14,255 bases of DNA from Baffinella frigidus (GCA_026770585.1 MU646497.1:485327-499581), one strand, 5' to 3'; positions 1 through 7,074 are shown, counted from the stretch's first letter. Program-made: numbers and translations. Notes: generated by a model not told the origin, from the letters alone.

Positions 1-4
1 GAAT

Positions 5-186
5 GTTGACGGATGTGTACCGCAGACCCAGCATGTCAACTTAAGAAGAGTCTGCGAGGAAGAACCCTCGCGGGTTCTTCCTGACACGGCCCCGGACACT
101 CCAGAAAAGAAAAAGGTCACCCTTCCCCAAAAGTTAACGGATGTGTACTGCAGACACAACGTGTCAACTTAAGAAGAGTCTGCGAG
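5..186. repeat. 54-bp direct repeat, two copies 128 bp apart
   Basis: Copies at 5-58 and 133-186 share the pattern GTT(G/A)ACGGATGTGTAC(C/T)GCAGAC...GTCAACTTAAGAAGAGTCTGCGAG. Each starts with GTTGAC or GTTAAC and contains GTCAAC, so each is also a loose inverted repeat. Between them lies an 11-bp perfect hairpin (57-67 with 72-82, loop TCGC). This is non-coding and the element type is not recognised. Confidence 0.7.
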
Positions 187-623
187 CCAACTCTGTGGAT
201 GCAGAGCTAGCGGAAGGTATTGCGTGGAGTGCCCTCCTCCTCCTCCACGGCAGCGGTGTGCCGTGCATAACCCGCCCCCGACCGCTTTTGACCAATCGGG
301 TGCGGCCTCCGCCAGAGAGCACTCTGCTCGTGGAACAGCCCCGCCGGCAGGCTCGTGAACGCCCGCGTGACCGGTCACGCGGACGCCGAAGCCAACTGTC
401 CGAGGTGACTGCCTTGGCGTGTCTCACTCATGGTGCAGCCACCGCCAAACACCGGAGCGCTGCCTCTGACGAGAGTGCACTCTGCACGCTCGCAGAGGCA
501 TCATACGGGAATCCGGGTGCAGAGAATGGCACCTTCAGCGTCCCGCCATGCAACGCCGCGGTGTGCCTTGCGTGTGTCGTGCGTGGAACCCTCCAAGCGG
601 GGAACCATCCACGAAAAAAAACT

Positions 624-680
624 CCAAACACTTAGAGTGTTTGGGGTTTTGTTTCGAAACAAAACCCCAAACACTCTAAG
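624..680. repeat. 50-bp perfect spacerless palindrome in intron
   Basis: 631-655 and 656-680 are exact reverse complements (25 of 25), meeting at TTCGAA with no loop. A second 9-bp hairpin overlaps its left end (624-632 with 636-644). It sits 18 bp before the acceptor of the exon at 699. The matching intron end before 1731 has the same GTGGAACCCTC.AAGCGG and A-run but lacks the palindrome, so it looks like an insertion or local expansion. Confidence 0.9.
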
Positions 681-698
681 CGCGCACCCGCGTGACAG

Positions 699-989
699 GC
701 GGCGGAGATGGGCGAGCTCCTCTCGAAACATCACGCAATGCTCACGGTCGCGCGCTCAGCGATCTCCGAATCGCAAGCGGCCCTCGAGTCCGAGAAGCTG
801 GCGCGCGCCGCGGAGCAGGACCAGGCTGTGCGCTTGCTCTCCCAGCATGACCAAGCACTCTCGGAAGCGCACGCGGAGGTGTCTGAAGCGCGCGCGGAGC
901 TTGGCGTTGAGCGGCGGCGCTCTTCCGCGGCGGGTGTGGAGGCGGAGGGGGCGGAGGGGGAGGGCAGCCTGGATTCCGCGGAGAAAAAG
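699..989 (+). CDS. Coiled-coil repeat exon 1
   Basis: This is a 97-codon, phase 0-0 exon. The acceptor is CGTGACAG before GCGGCGGAG, matching the acceptors of its paralogues at 1731, 2908 and 3248; the donor is AAAAAG|GTGAAG. The product begins AAEMGELLSKHHAML and carries two copies of a repeat of about 39 residues containing S-(Q/E)-A-A-L-(E/A)-x-E-K-x-A-R-x-x-E-Q-D, in a 7-residue rhythm typical of coiled coils. The C-terminal third turns Gly/Glu rich (GVEAEGAEGEGSLDSAEKK). Nothing suggests an enzyme; a structural or scaffold role is inference from composition only. The ATG at 708 could be read as a start, but the coding pattern runs upstream of it to the acceptor. The frame stays open past the donor to 1253, where sequence character changes to AT-rich non-coding. 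Confidence 0.6.
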
Positions 990-1018
990 GTGAAGCCCGT
1001 CCACTCGAGAATGCTGGA

Positions 1019-1258
1019 GGGGCCTATTTACATGTGGGGTTGTAAAATTTTGTACTGGGATAGAGTTTTCCAACCTCGTGACTGGCCTACTCATGGCCTC
1101 ACTGGCTCTGAGGGCAATGAAAGTTACTACACACATGCCACATCTAAAATTATCTTGGTTTTAAATAGGCCGAGGGGGAGGGCAGCTCTGGAGAGACACC
1201 TACCCAGAGTCATATATCACCGAGTATACAACAGTATACGAAGATTTAAATAGGCCCC
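1019..1258. mobile_element. Possible MITE with GGGGCCTATTTA ends
   Basis: Inverted 12-bp ends GGGGCCTATTTA (1019-1030) and TAAATAGGCCCC (1247-1258) enclose AT-richer DNA. A third copy of the end lies inside (TTAAATAGGCC, 1161-1171), followed by GAGGGGGAGGGCAGC, which repeats the tail of the preceding exon (about 951-965). The element may therefore have landed in a duplicated exon end. No clear target duplication is visible. Confidence 0.4.
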
Positions 1259-1442
1259 ATCTTGCATTCTCCTGTGGATGCTCTGCAACACCCCGCGCGG
1301 AGTCCGGTCGCATGCCGAGCTGATGTGTGCGAGAGATGGGGTGTGAAGCGTGAGTGGCGTTGCGCAACACGGCAGCTGCAAGGCCATGCATCCCCCCCCC
1401 TTACCCGACCGCCTCTGCCTGGTCTGGCGCGGTCTGAGGGAG

Positions 1443-1526
1443 GCGTCATCGTCAGACCCTCTGACGATGTCTGAGGGTCTGACGATGACGCTGGCAGAAG
1501 GTCTGACGATGACGCTGACGATGACG
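1443..1526. repeat. 19-bp perfect hairpin plus GACGATGACGCT minisatellite
   Basis: 1443-1461 and 1473-1491 are perfect inverted repeats (GCGTCATCGTCAGACCCTC and its complement) around an 11-nt loop. The right arm continues into imperfect tandem copies of GGTCTGACGATGACGCTG to about 1526. This lies in the intron before the exon at 1731. Confidence 0.85.
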
Positions 1527-1730
1527 CAGAACACCCAGGAGACACCTTCCGCCAGCTCCGCATCGGCCGGGGTGGCTCGCAACTCTTCCTAAGGTGGCAT
1601 GCTGAGTCTGCGGTACAAAGCGTGTATCGCTTACGTGCGCTGACCGCGTCTCGCCACGGCGGTTTTCCCTTTCGTGGAACCCTCTAAGCGGCCTAAGCAA
1701 AAAAAACTCAAACCCCTCGCCGCATCACAG

Positions 1731-1919
1731 GTGGCGGAGCTGAGCGCCCTGCTCTCCCAGCAGCACGACGCCCTCTCGGAAGCGCGCTCGGAGCTGGATG
1801 ACGCGCGGGCGGCGCTCGGGGCCGAGCAGGAGGCGCGCGCCGCGGAGCAGGATGCGGCGGTGATGCTGCAGGCGGGGGTGGCGGAGTTGGAGGCGAGCCA
1901 GGATTCTGCGGATCAGAAG
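1731..1919 (+). CDS. Coiled-coil repeat exon 2
   Basis: This is a 63-codon, phase 0-0 exon. The acceptor is GCATCACAG with an upstream A-run and CAAACCCCTCGC tract; the donor is CAGAAG|GTTGTG, a weak GT site. The protein contains one clean repeat, LLSQQHDALSEARSELDDAR followed by a Gly-Ala-Glu and ARAAEQDAA segment, then MLQAGVAELEASQDSADQK. It is the closest relative of the exon at 3248 and ends in S-(Q)-D-S-A-(D/E)-(Q/K)-K like the exon at 699, so the three arose by duplication. If not spliced, the frame would stop at TAG 1941-1943. The role is not recognised. Confidence 0.62.
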
Positions 1920-1980
1920 GTTGTGAGCCTGCTCTGTAGTTAGTCGAGGGATGGTTGATTCGATTAGGCCTCCTGATTGT

Positions 1981-2125
1981 TTAATCTCGGAAGATGGCTG
2001 AATCAGTTCCCTGCTTGGCGTCTTTATTTAAGTAGGAGGCCTAATTGAATTAACTATCCATTGACTAATATCTCCTATTCAACCTCCTACCGAAAAGGAA
2101 CTGATTCAGTTATGTTCCGAGATGA
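1981..2125. mobile_element. Family D MITE (TTATCTCGG-like ends)
   Basis: Inverted ends read ATCTCGGAAGATGGCTGAATCAGTTCC on the left and, in reverse complement, ATCTCGGAACATAACTGAATCAG on the right, enclosing an AT-rich loop with GTAGGAGG motifs. A partial second copy begins at 7794 with TTATCTCGGAAGATAACTGA. The ends here are mutated (TTAATC, GATGA) and a target duplication is uncertain. Confidence 0.7.
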
Positions 2126-2505
2126 GATTGGGGCCGATGGTTAGCTGCTCTGTGATCGACGTGCGGTGTGGCGCGTGAGAGTCCGTGTGCAACACGGCAT
2201 CTGCAAGGCCTTGCACACCCCGCCCCCGGCCGCCTCTCGACGGAAAAGTCTCAACGGAAAAAGGAAATAGTTCGGAGGTAGGGAATATCCTGTACTGGAT
2301 AGAGGAAATACTACGCGGGAGAGCTACATGTGATTTTACGCCCTGCGTCCATCTATTATTTTCCCTTGAAATCCGCAAAAGTTGCCGGAAATGCCCACAA
2401 ATAATTGACTTTGACGGAAAAGTAACCGCAGGATATGGGGGAAAATGGCTCCAAGAAAGCAACTAGCCCTCCCCCGTAGTATCCTTTCTGGCTAAAGAGG
2501 CCTGT

Positions 2506-2601
2506 CTAGATTGTCGTGCGTGGCAAGACGGCGAGACACTGGCCTCCCTTGGAATGTTGCGCAGACAGTGTCTCGCCGTCTTGCCACGCACGGCAGTCTA
2601 G
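2506..2601 (+). repeat. 96-nt hairpin with 36-bp stem
   Basis: The left arm 2506-2541 and right arm 2566-2601 pair along all 36 positions with a 24-nt loop. The only two differences from perfect complementarity are T opposite G, which are G-U wobbles in plus-strand RNA. TATCC (from 2480) and GGGATA (2602-2606) may mark the ends of a decayed TTATCY-type element. A precursor of small RNA is possible but unproven. Confidence 0.75.
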
Positions 2602-2620
2602 GGATACGCTCCATGTAGCC

Positions 2621-3013
2621 ATATCCGGAGTGACTTTACACAAGTCATATCCGGATGTGCCGACATGTAGGCATATCCGTAGTGACTCAACACAAGTCCT
2701 ATCCGGCTATGCCTACATGGGGGGTCATCCCCACACGCTAACCCCGCACACGCGTCCGGCTATGCCTGCATATCCCCAGACGCTGCTAACCGGCTATGCC
2801 TACATTTCCGGCTATGCCTACACATCCCCACACGCCAACTGGCTATTTCCTACATTTCCGGCTATGCCTACACATCCCCAGTCGCTAACACCGCACCCTC
2901 ACGGCAGGCGGCGGAGATGAACCAACTCCTCTCCCAACAACACAAAGCCCTCTCGGAGGCACGCTCCAGGCACAGCCGGAGTGACTTTACACAAGTCTTA
3001 TCCGGCTATGCCT
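2621..3013 (+). repeat. CCGGAGTGACTT...AAGTC repeats and intron-end repeats
   Basis: Copies at 2621-2656, 2673-2713 and 2979-3013 share ATCCGGAGTGACTTTACACA followed by AGTC(A/C/T)TATCCGG, each an imperfect hairpin (GACTT with AAGTC). Between 2727 and 2890 tandem copies of CCGGCTATGCCTACA and CATCCCCANACGCTAAC occur. The latter recurs before the acceptors at 2907 and 3247 and carries a branch-point-like CTAAC about 20 nt before each AG. Confidence 0.7.
2908..2967 (+). pseudogene. Truncated coiled-coil exon (exon 3 remnant)
   Basis: After the acceptor CTCACGGCAG, 20 codons read AAEMNQLLSQQHKALSEARS, matching the start of the exons at 1731 and 3248. The repeat then stops abruptly at CGCTCC and is followed by a copy of the CCGGAGTGACTT hairpin repeat and AT-rich DNA. 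About two thirds of the expected exon is missing and no good donor is visible. The frame happens to stay open to 3129, but the downstream residues no longer look like the family. It may be skipped in splicing. Confidence 0.6.
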
Positions 3014-3210
3014 GCTACTGCAAAGCCACAGAGGAAGTCTCAAAATTCTTGGACACGACACTAAAATTACTTGTAGGTTACCTTTTGACGAATTTTGGTC
3101 ACGTCCTTGGGGTGAAAATTGCCTTTTGAGGAGAAAATGGCTCAAAAGTATGCGACACCAGAGTGTCGCGAACTTTTTGATCCTTCCCCTGGGGCTTTCC
3201 AGTAGTGGAT
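3014..3210. other. AT-richer intron stretch with small hairpin
   Basis: Lower-GC DNA between the truncated exon and the next intron end. The only structure noted is a 7-bp hairpin GCGACAC-CAGA-GTGTCGC at 3152-3169. No gene is seen. Confidence 0.5.
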
Positions 3211-3247
3211 TTTATCCCCAGACGCTAACCCCGCACCCTCCCGGCAG

Positions 3248-3625
3248 GCGGCGGAGCTGAACCAACTCCTGACCCAGCAGCACGAAGCCCTCTCGGAAGC
3301 GCGCTCGGAGCTATCCGACGTGCGGGCGGCGCTCGGGGCCGAGAAGGACGCGCGCGCCGCGGAGCACGACGCGGCGAAGTCGCGCGAGGCGGCGGAGATG
3401 TCGCAGCAGCACCAAGCCCTCCTGCTGCAGGCGCGCTCGGCGGTGACGGAGTCGCAGGCGGCGCTGAGCGCGGAGAAGGCGGCGCGGGGGGTGGAGCAGG
3501 ATGCGGGGCGGCAGCGCGAGGCGGTGGTGGCGGAGTGGGAGGGGAGCTTGCAGAGGCGGGAGGAGGCGCTTTATGAGCTTCACGCACGATGCGAGAACCT
3601 GGAGCAGAGCCTCAGGCTCAGCCAG
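3248..3625 (+). CDS. Coiled-coil repeat exon 4 (longest)
   Basis: This is a 126-codon, phase 0-0 exon after the acceptor CACCCTCCCGGCAG, with a CTAAC branch-point-like motif about 20 nt upstream. The donor is AGCCAG|GTGCGG and an in-frame TAG follows at once. The protein begins AAELNQLLTQQHEALSEARS, passes through ALGAEKDARAAEHDAA, starts a second unit (MSQQHQALLLQARSAVTESQ) after about 43 residues, and ends in a Glu/Arg-rich helix (LQRREEALYELHARCENLEQ). It is highly charged and rich in Ala, Glu, Gln and Arg, with no Pro inside the repeats and few Gly, as expected for a continuous coiled coil. This is the best coding stretch in the window. Its function is not recognised. Confidence 0.7.
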
Positions 3626-3780
3626 GTGCGGTAGCGCTCCGGAGGGGGGGTGGGGCGTAGGGGTTTGGTGCGTGTTCAGGTTGGATGGATACTGCAGGTT
3701 GAACTGATACGTATCAAACGACGAGTGACGCGCTTGAGCTGATGCGCTTTTGGTCAAGTACCGCTCTTTATGCGGTATCT

Positions 3781-3935
3781 GGTTTAGGGTTCAGGGTTTA
3801 GACTCTACACCTTGAACCCTGAATCCTGAACCATAAACCTTGAACCCTAAACCCTAAACCCTAAACCATGAACCCTAAACCCTAAACCCTAAACCCTACA
3901 CCCTAAACCCTAAACCCTAAACCCTAAACCCCGAA
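3781..3935. repeat. Interstitial telomere-like heptamer block
   Basis: The block starts as GGTTTAGGGTTCAGGGTTTA (G-rich on this strand), then switches at about 3801-3811 to C-rich units (CCTTGAACCCTGAATCC...) and becomes near-perfect (CCCTAAA)n. It lies inside the intron and ends 11 bp before the acceptor of the exon at 3947. Confidence 0.92.
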
Positions 3936-3946
3936 CCATCAACCAG

Positions 3947-4003
3947 GACCTGTGCGACGCGCTGGCAAAGCGGGAGGAGGCGCGTGATCAGGATGACGAT
4001 CTT
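3947..4003 (+). CDS. Short exon ending QDDDL
   Basis: This is a 19-codon, phase 0-0 exon. The acceptor ATCAACCAG immediately follows the telomere-like array and the donor is GATCTT|GTCTCA. It encodes DLCDALAKREEARDQDDDL, a short helix with an acidic end. Two shorter paralogues (4182-4214, 4668-4700) share the last 11 residues and the same donor context GTCTCACCCCTCCC, which is the main support for this border. The GTCTCA donor is far from consensus, so splicing there is inferred from repetition and frame. Confidence 0.5.
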
Positions 4004-4036
4004 GTCTCACCCCTCCCCCTCGCTCTCCCTCGCTCT

Positions 4037-4046
4037 TTCTCTCTCA

Positions 4047-4096
<50 letters not shown>

Positions 4097-4130
4097 CTCT
4101 CTCTCTCTATATATATATATCTCTCTGTCT
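4037..4130. repeat. (CT)n(CA)n(CT)n(AT)n microsatellite
   Basis: A compound dinucleotide tract that begins about 30 bp after the donor at 4004. It is pyrimidine-rich on the coding strand. Confidence 0.97.
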
Positions 4131-4181
4131 ATTTCTCTGTGTCTGTGAAAACAATAGGGGGTTGAGTGTTTTCCGCGTCAG

Positions 4182-4214
4182 CGGGAGGAGGCGCGCAATC
4201 AGGACGACGATCTT
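4182..4214 (+). CDS. 33-nt micro-exon copy 2
   Basis: Eleven codons, REEARNQDDDL, lie between the acceptor TTCCGCGTCAG and the donor GTCTCACCCC. About 70 bp upstream and 35 bp downstream are nearly identical to the copy at 4668, so exon and flanking intron were duplicated as a unit. Phase is 0-0, so inclusion or skipping keeps the frame. It is part of the coiled-coil gene model. Confidence 0.45.
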
Positions 4215-4228
4215 GTCTCACCCCTCCC

Positions 4229-4618
<390 letters not shown>

Positions 4619-4667
4619 TTCTCTGTGTCTGTGAAAAAAATAGGGGGTTGAGTGTTCTCCGCGTCAG

Positions 4668-4700
4668 CTGAAGGAGTCGCGCGAGCAGGACGACGACCTT
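4668..4700 (+). CDS. 33-nt micro-exon copy 3
   Basis: Eleven codons, LKESREQDDDL, follow the acceptor TCTCCGCGTCAG and precede GTCTCACCCC. The flanks TTTCTCTGTGTCTGTGAAAA and ATAGGGGGTTGAGTGTT are shared with the copy at 4182. Between the two copies the coding part has changed more than the upstream intron flank, although the acidic QDDDL end is kept. Phase is 0-0. Confidence 0.45.
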
Positions 4701-4721
4701 GTCTCACCCCTCCCGCCTCCC

Positions 4722-4746
4722 TCTCCCTCGCTCTCTCTCTCTCACA

Positions 4747-4782
<36 letters not shown>

Positions 4783-4844
4783 CACACATACGCACACACA
4801 CACACACAAACACAAACGCACACAAACACACACACACACACATA
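4722..4844. repeat. Third CT/CA microsatellite
   Basis: (CT)n then (CA)n with interruptions, starting about 20 bp after the donor at 4701, in the same arrangement as the two earlier copies. Confidence 0.95.
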
Positions 4845-5162
4845 TGTCTCACCCCCCCCCTATCCCCTGCCGCCGCCAACGCCCGAGCCTGATACTAAAC
4901 TCTCTGATACTAAATTGACGAGCCTGCTACTAAACTGTCAACTCGCGCGCGACCAGGACGACGATCGTGTCTCACCCCCCCCGCCTTCCTCTCCCTCGTG
5001 TATGGGTTCGGGTGTGCACCCTAATTAGGGCGCTCCCTCCCGCCGCCAATGCCCAACGTTGACCAAGATGACGATCCAGTCTCACCCCTCTTCCCTCCCT
5101 GTGTCATCCCCCTCCCGCCTCCCTCCCGCTGCCATCGCCCAACGTCGACGATCCTGGTACTC

Positions 5163-5310
5163 AACTTTATCCGGGGAAACCTATTTTTCTTTAGTTTGAT
5201 GGCAAGGAAAATTACTACATACATGCTTTAATATTACTAATAAGAACGAATTGTGTAGTAATTTTCCTTGCCATCAGACTAAAGAAACATAGGTTTCCCC
5301 GGATAAAACT
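5163..5310. mobile_element. TTATCCGGGG MITE, copy 1, TSD AACT
   Basis: The element spans 5167-5306 (140 bp), ends TTATCCGGGGAAACC and its complement, and is a nearly complete hairpin around a short AT-rich centre. Target duplication AACT lies at 5163-5166 and 5307-5310. The related unoccupied sequence TACTAAACTGTCAAC near 4929-4943 shows the site before insertion. Confidence 0.92.
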
Positions 5311-5357
5311 GTCACCGTGTGCGCGACCAGCACGCGGACCGTGTCTCGCCCCTCCCT

Positions 5358-5515
5358 GTTCTTATCTCAGAAAAGGGATTTTTAAATTCGTTTTCCTAAG
5401 TCAACCCCCCTTCAAATTTGTCAACGTATGCGCAGAGAAAAGAATAAGTTGACGAATTTGTAAAGGAATTGACTTGAGAAAACGAATTTAAAAATCCCTT
5501 TTCTGAGATAAGTTC
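5358..5515. mobile_element. TTATCTCA MITE, copy 1, TSD GTTC
   Basis: The element 5362-5511 (150 bp) has long inverted ends beginning TTATCTCAGAAAAGGG and ending AGATAA. GTTC flanks it at 5358-5361 and 5512-5515. Relative to the copy at 7503 the central loop is in the opposite orientation. Confidence 0.92.
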
Positions 5516-5663
5516 CCTCCCCTTGCCCCCCCCCTCCCGCTTCCCTCCCGCCGCCACTGCCCAACGTTGACAAGCCTGATACTAAACCATCCTCGTGCGC
5601 CTGCTCAGGATCACGATCGTGTGGCACCCCTCCCCCCTCCCCCTCCCTGGTTTAGGGTTCATT

Positions 5664-5761
5664 GTGTGCACCCTGGGATAAATGGCACATGGTGTGCACC
5701 CTGGGATAAATGGTTCATGGTTTGCACCCTGGGATAAATGGCACACCCGCTGACGCGGGTG
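5664..5761 (+). repeat. 28-bp tandem repeat, three copies, plus hairpin
   Basis: Units 5664-5691, 5692-5719 and 5720-5747 share GT(G/T)TGCACCCTGGGATAAATGG. A 7-bp hairpin CACCCGC-TGAC-GCGGGTG follows at 5744-5761, 14 bp before the acceptor at 5775. The repeat sits where an intron end is expected. Confidence 0.9.
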
Positions 5762-5775
5762 GTGACGGTGCGTAG

Positions 5776-5880
5776 GATGGGGAGCTGCGGGGGATACACG
5801 AGGAGGTCGAGAGCCTGCGCGGCGATCTGCAGGTGGCTGTGCTGGAGGCGGACCGCTCGCATGAGGCGCTCCGCGACCAG
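5776..5880 (+). CDS. Five-heptad coiled-coil exon
   Basis: This is a 35-codon exon, phase 0-0 if it ends at GACCAG before GCATCG. The acceptor is GGTGCGTAG. Its residues (start DGELRGIHEEVESLRGDLQ, end HEALRDQ) give Leu, Ile or Val about every 3-4 positions and exactly five heptads. A GC donor is rare, but the same CAG|GCATCGCG is retained in the second copy at 6182. The alternative is an earlier GT donor at 5833 (CTGCAG|GTGGCT), also phase 0, giving 19 codons. Which is used cannot be told from sequence. Confidence 0.5.
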
Positions 5881-5902
5881 GCATCGCGCCCCCTCTATCC
5901 TC

Positions 5903-6130
5903 AACCCTCCTCGACCCTACCTTCACCCTGCACCCTACACCTTACACCCTACACCCTACACCCTGCATCCTGCACCCTGCATCCTGCACCCTACACCCTA
6001 CACACTGTAGACCCTGTACACCATACACCCTACACCCTACACCCTACACACCGTAGACCCTGTACACCATACACCCTACACCCTTCATCCTACACCCTAC
6101 ACTCTGCACCCTCCACCCTACACCCTACAC
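5903..6130. repeat. CCCTACA-type heptamer array, block 1
   Basis: Imperfect 7-bp units (CCCTACA, CCCTGCA, TCCTGCA, CCATACA) form the array. It holds higher-order repeats with C(A/G)C(T/C)GTAGACCCTGTACACC. The array begins just after an exon end. The Tyr-Thr-Leu-His-Pro frames are artefacts of the period. Confidence 0.95.
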
Positions 6131-6201
6131 TCGGTGGCGGTGCTGGAGGCGGACCGCTCGCATGAGGCGCTCCGCGAACAGGCATCGCGCCCCCTCTATC
6201 C
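6131..6201 (+). pseudogene. Second copy of the 3' half of the 5776 exon
   Basis: 6134-6181 repeats codons VAVLEADRSHEALREQ of the exon at 5776-5880 (about 299 bp away) plus its donor-side GCATCGCGCCCCCTCTATCC. It lacks any AG acceptor, since the left edge is heptamer repeat (CACTCG), so it is probably not an exon. The duplication boundary is exactly at the heptamer array, suggesting unequal exchange through the repeats. Confidence 0.6.
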
Positions 6202-6626
6202 TTAACCCTACACCCTACACCCTACACCCTACACCCTACACCCTGCATCCTGCACCCTACACCCTACACGCCGTAGACCCTGTACACCCTACACCCTACA
6301 CCCTGCATCCTGCACCCTACACCCTACACGCCGTAGACCCTGTACACCATACACCCTACACCCTACACCCTACACCCTACACCCTACACTCTGCACCTTA
6401 AACCTTACACCCTACACCCTACACTCTCAACCATAACCCTAACCCATAAACCATAAACCATACACCATAAACCATAAACCATAAACCCTCAACCTTCAAC
6501 CCAAAACTCTAGAAGACCTGAACCATAAACCCAGAAGACCTAAACCATAAACCCTCAACCCTGAACCCTAAACCATAAACCCTCAACCCTCAACCCCCAA
6601 CCCTCAACCCTCAACCCCCAACCCTG
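6202..6626. repeat. Heptamer arrays, blocks 2 and 3
   Basis: CCCTACA-type units continue to about 6428. They then change to CCATAAA, CCCTCAA and CCCTGAA types, interrupted twice by AGAAGACCT(G/A)AACCATAAACC. The array ends within a few bases of the acceptor at 6632. Confidence 0.93.
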
Positions 6627-6632
6627 AAGCAG

Positions 6633-6730
6633 GAAGTGATCCACCAGGATCAGCGCTCAGCGGCCGGAGACGCCGTATCCCGCGCTGTCTCCCATCTCGC
6701 GCTCGCGCACTCGGCTGGAAGCTGTGCGCG
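6633..6730 (+). pseudogene. VSD-exon family copy S1 (no donor)
   Basis: After CTGAAGCAG the frame reads EVIHQDQRSAAGDAVSRAVS then HLALAHSAGS, matching copy S2. Beyond it the AAVSD(D/A)EG end and the GTGCGT donor are missing and replaced by GCG-rich DNA. It is probably non-functional or spliced differently. Confidence 0.5.
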
Positions 6731-6796
6731 AGTGGGCGCGCGGCGGCGCGCGGCGGTGTGGTGGGCGTGCACCCTCAACCCTCAACCCTGGAGCAG

Positions 6797-6911
6797 GAAG
6801 TGGTGCACCAGGAGCAGCGCGCGGTGGTCGGGGAGGCGGTTTCCCGCGCGGTCTCCCAGCTAGCGCTCGCGCATTCGGCTGCGCAGTGCGCCGCCGTGAG
6901 CGACGACGAGG
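6797..6911 (+). CDS. VSD-exon family copy S2 (intact)
   Basis: This is a 115-nt exon, entering in phase 0 and leaving in phase 1. The acceptor is CTGGAGCAG and the donor GAGG|GTGCGT. It encodes EVVHQEQRAVVGEAVSRAVS, then QLALAHSA and an AAVSDDEG end, an Ala/Val-rich amphipathic helix with an acidic cap. The phase-1 exit fits the phase-1 entry of the acidic exon at 8722. The later copies S3 and S4 also leave in phase 1, so S2 cannot be joined to them without breaking the frame. Function is not recognised. Confidence 0.55.
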
Positions 6912-6937
6912 GTGCGTTCCCTCTGCGCCAGAACCTA

Positions 6938-7065
6938 AGTCAAATTCACCTAAGTCAACTCCCCCTGAAAGCCGGCGCCTTAAGTCAAAAGCCTGCTCCC
7001 AGAGAAGGTCCATCTAAAGGTAATGGCAACTTACTGCCGAGGATCAGATTTGTTGACTTAAGGTA
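6938..7065. repeat. CCTAAGTCAA / TTGACTTAAGG inverted ends
   Basis: ACCTAAGTCAA at the left and TTGACTTAAGGT (about 7052-7063) at the right bracket the intron between S2 and S3, with a further CTTAAGTCAA inside. This may be a decayed element; no target duplication is seen. Confidence 0.4.
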
Positions 7066-7074
7066 TGGTAGCAG

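Larger units (their letters stand above)
171..1592. repeat. Diverged inverted copies flanking exon 1
   Basis: Positions 171-235 (AAGAGTCTGCGAGCC...GCAGAGCTAGCGGAAGGT) resemble the reverse complement of 1533-1592 (GGAAGAGTTGCGAGCC...GCGGAGCTGGCGGAAGGT). A second dispersed motif, CACGGCAGC..GCAAGGCC.TGCA followed by CCCCGCCCCCG.CCGCC, appears near 247, 1369 and 2193. The stretch 1-698 therefore holds old duplications and no exon I can support; open frames there overlap on both strands without family resemblance. Confidence 0.5.
4860..5650 (+). pseudogene. Decayed tandem copies of the micro-exon unit
   Basis: Four further copies of the QDDD(L/R) coding end can be traced at 4942-4968, 5061-5078, 5321-5342 and 5595-5620, each followed by a GTCTCACCC-like donor. 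Upstream of several is a shared block with CTCCCGCCGCCA, GCCCAACGTTGAC and CCTGATACTAAAC. TACTAAAC resembles a branch point, but good AG acceptors are missing (GTCAACTC where active copies have GTCAGCTG). One copy was split from its upstream part by the MITE at 5167. I treat them as dead exons. Confidence 0.5.

Noticed and set aside
141-993. Long overlapping open frames on both strands before and across exon 1
   Set aside because: High GC content keeps several frames open. Only the frame continuing through 699-989 matches paralogous exons.
3225-3757. Minus-strand Pro/Ala/Arg frames opposite the 3248 exon
   Set aside because: They mirror the GC-rich coiled-coil codons, and the plus strand has paralogues and splice sites.
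5738-6401. Open frames encoding Tyr-Thr-Leu-His-Pro repeats
   Set aside because: They arise from the 7-bp array read in three frames; only the short coiled-coil segments at 5776-5880 and 6134-6181 look coding.
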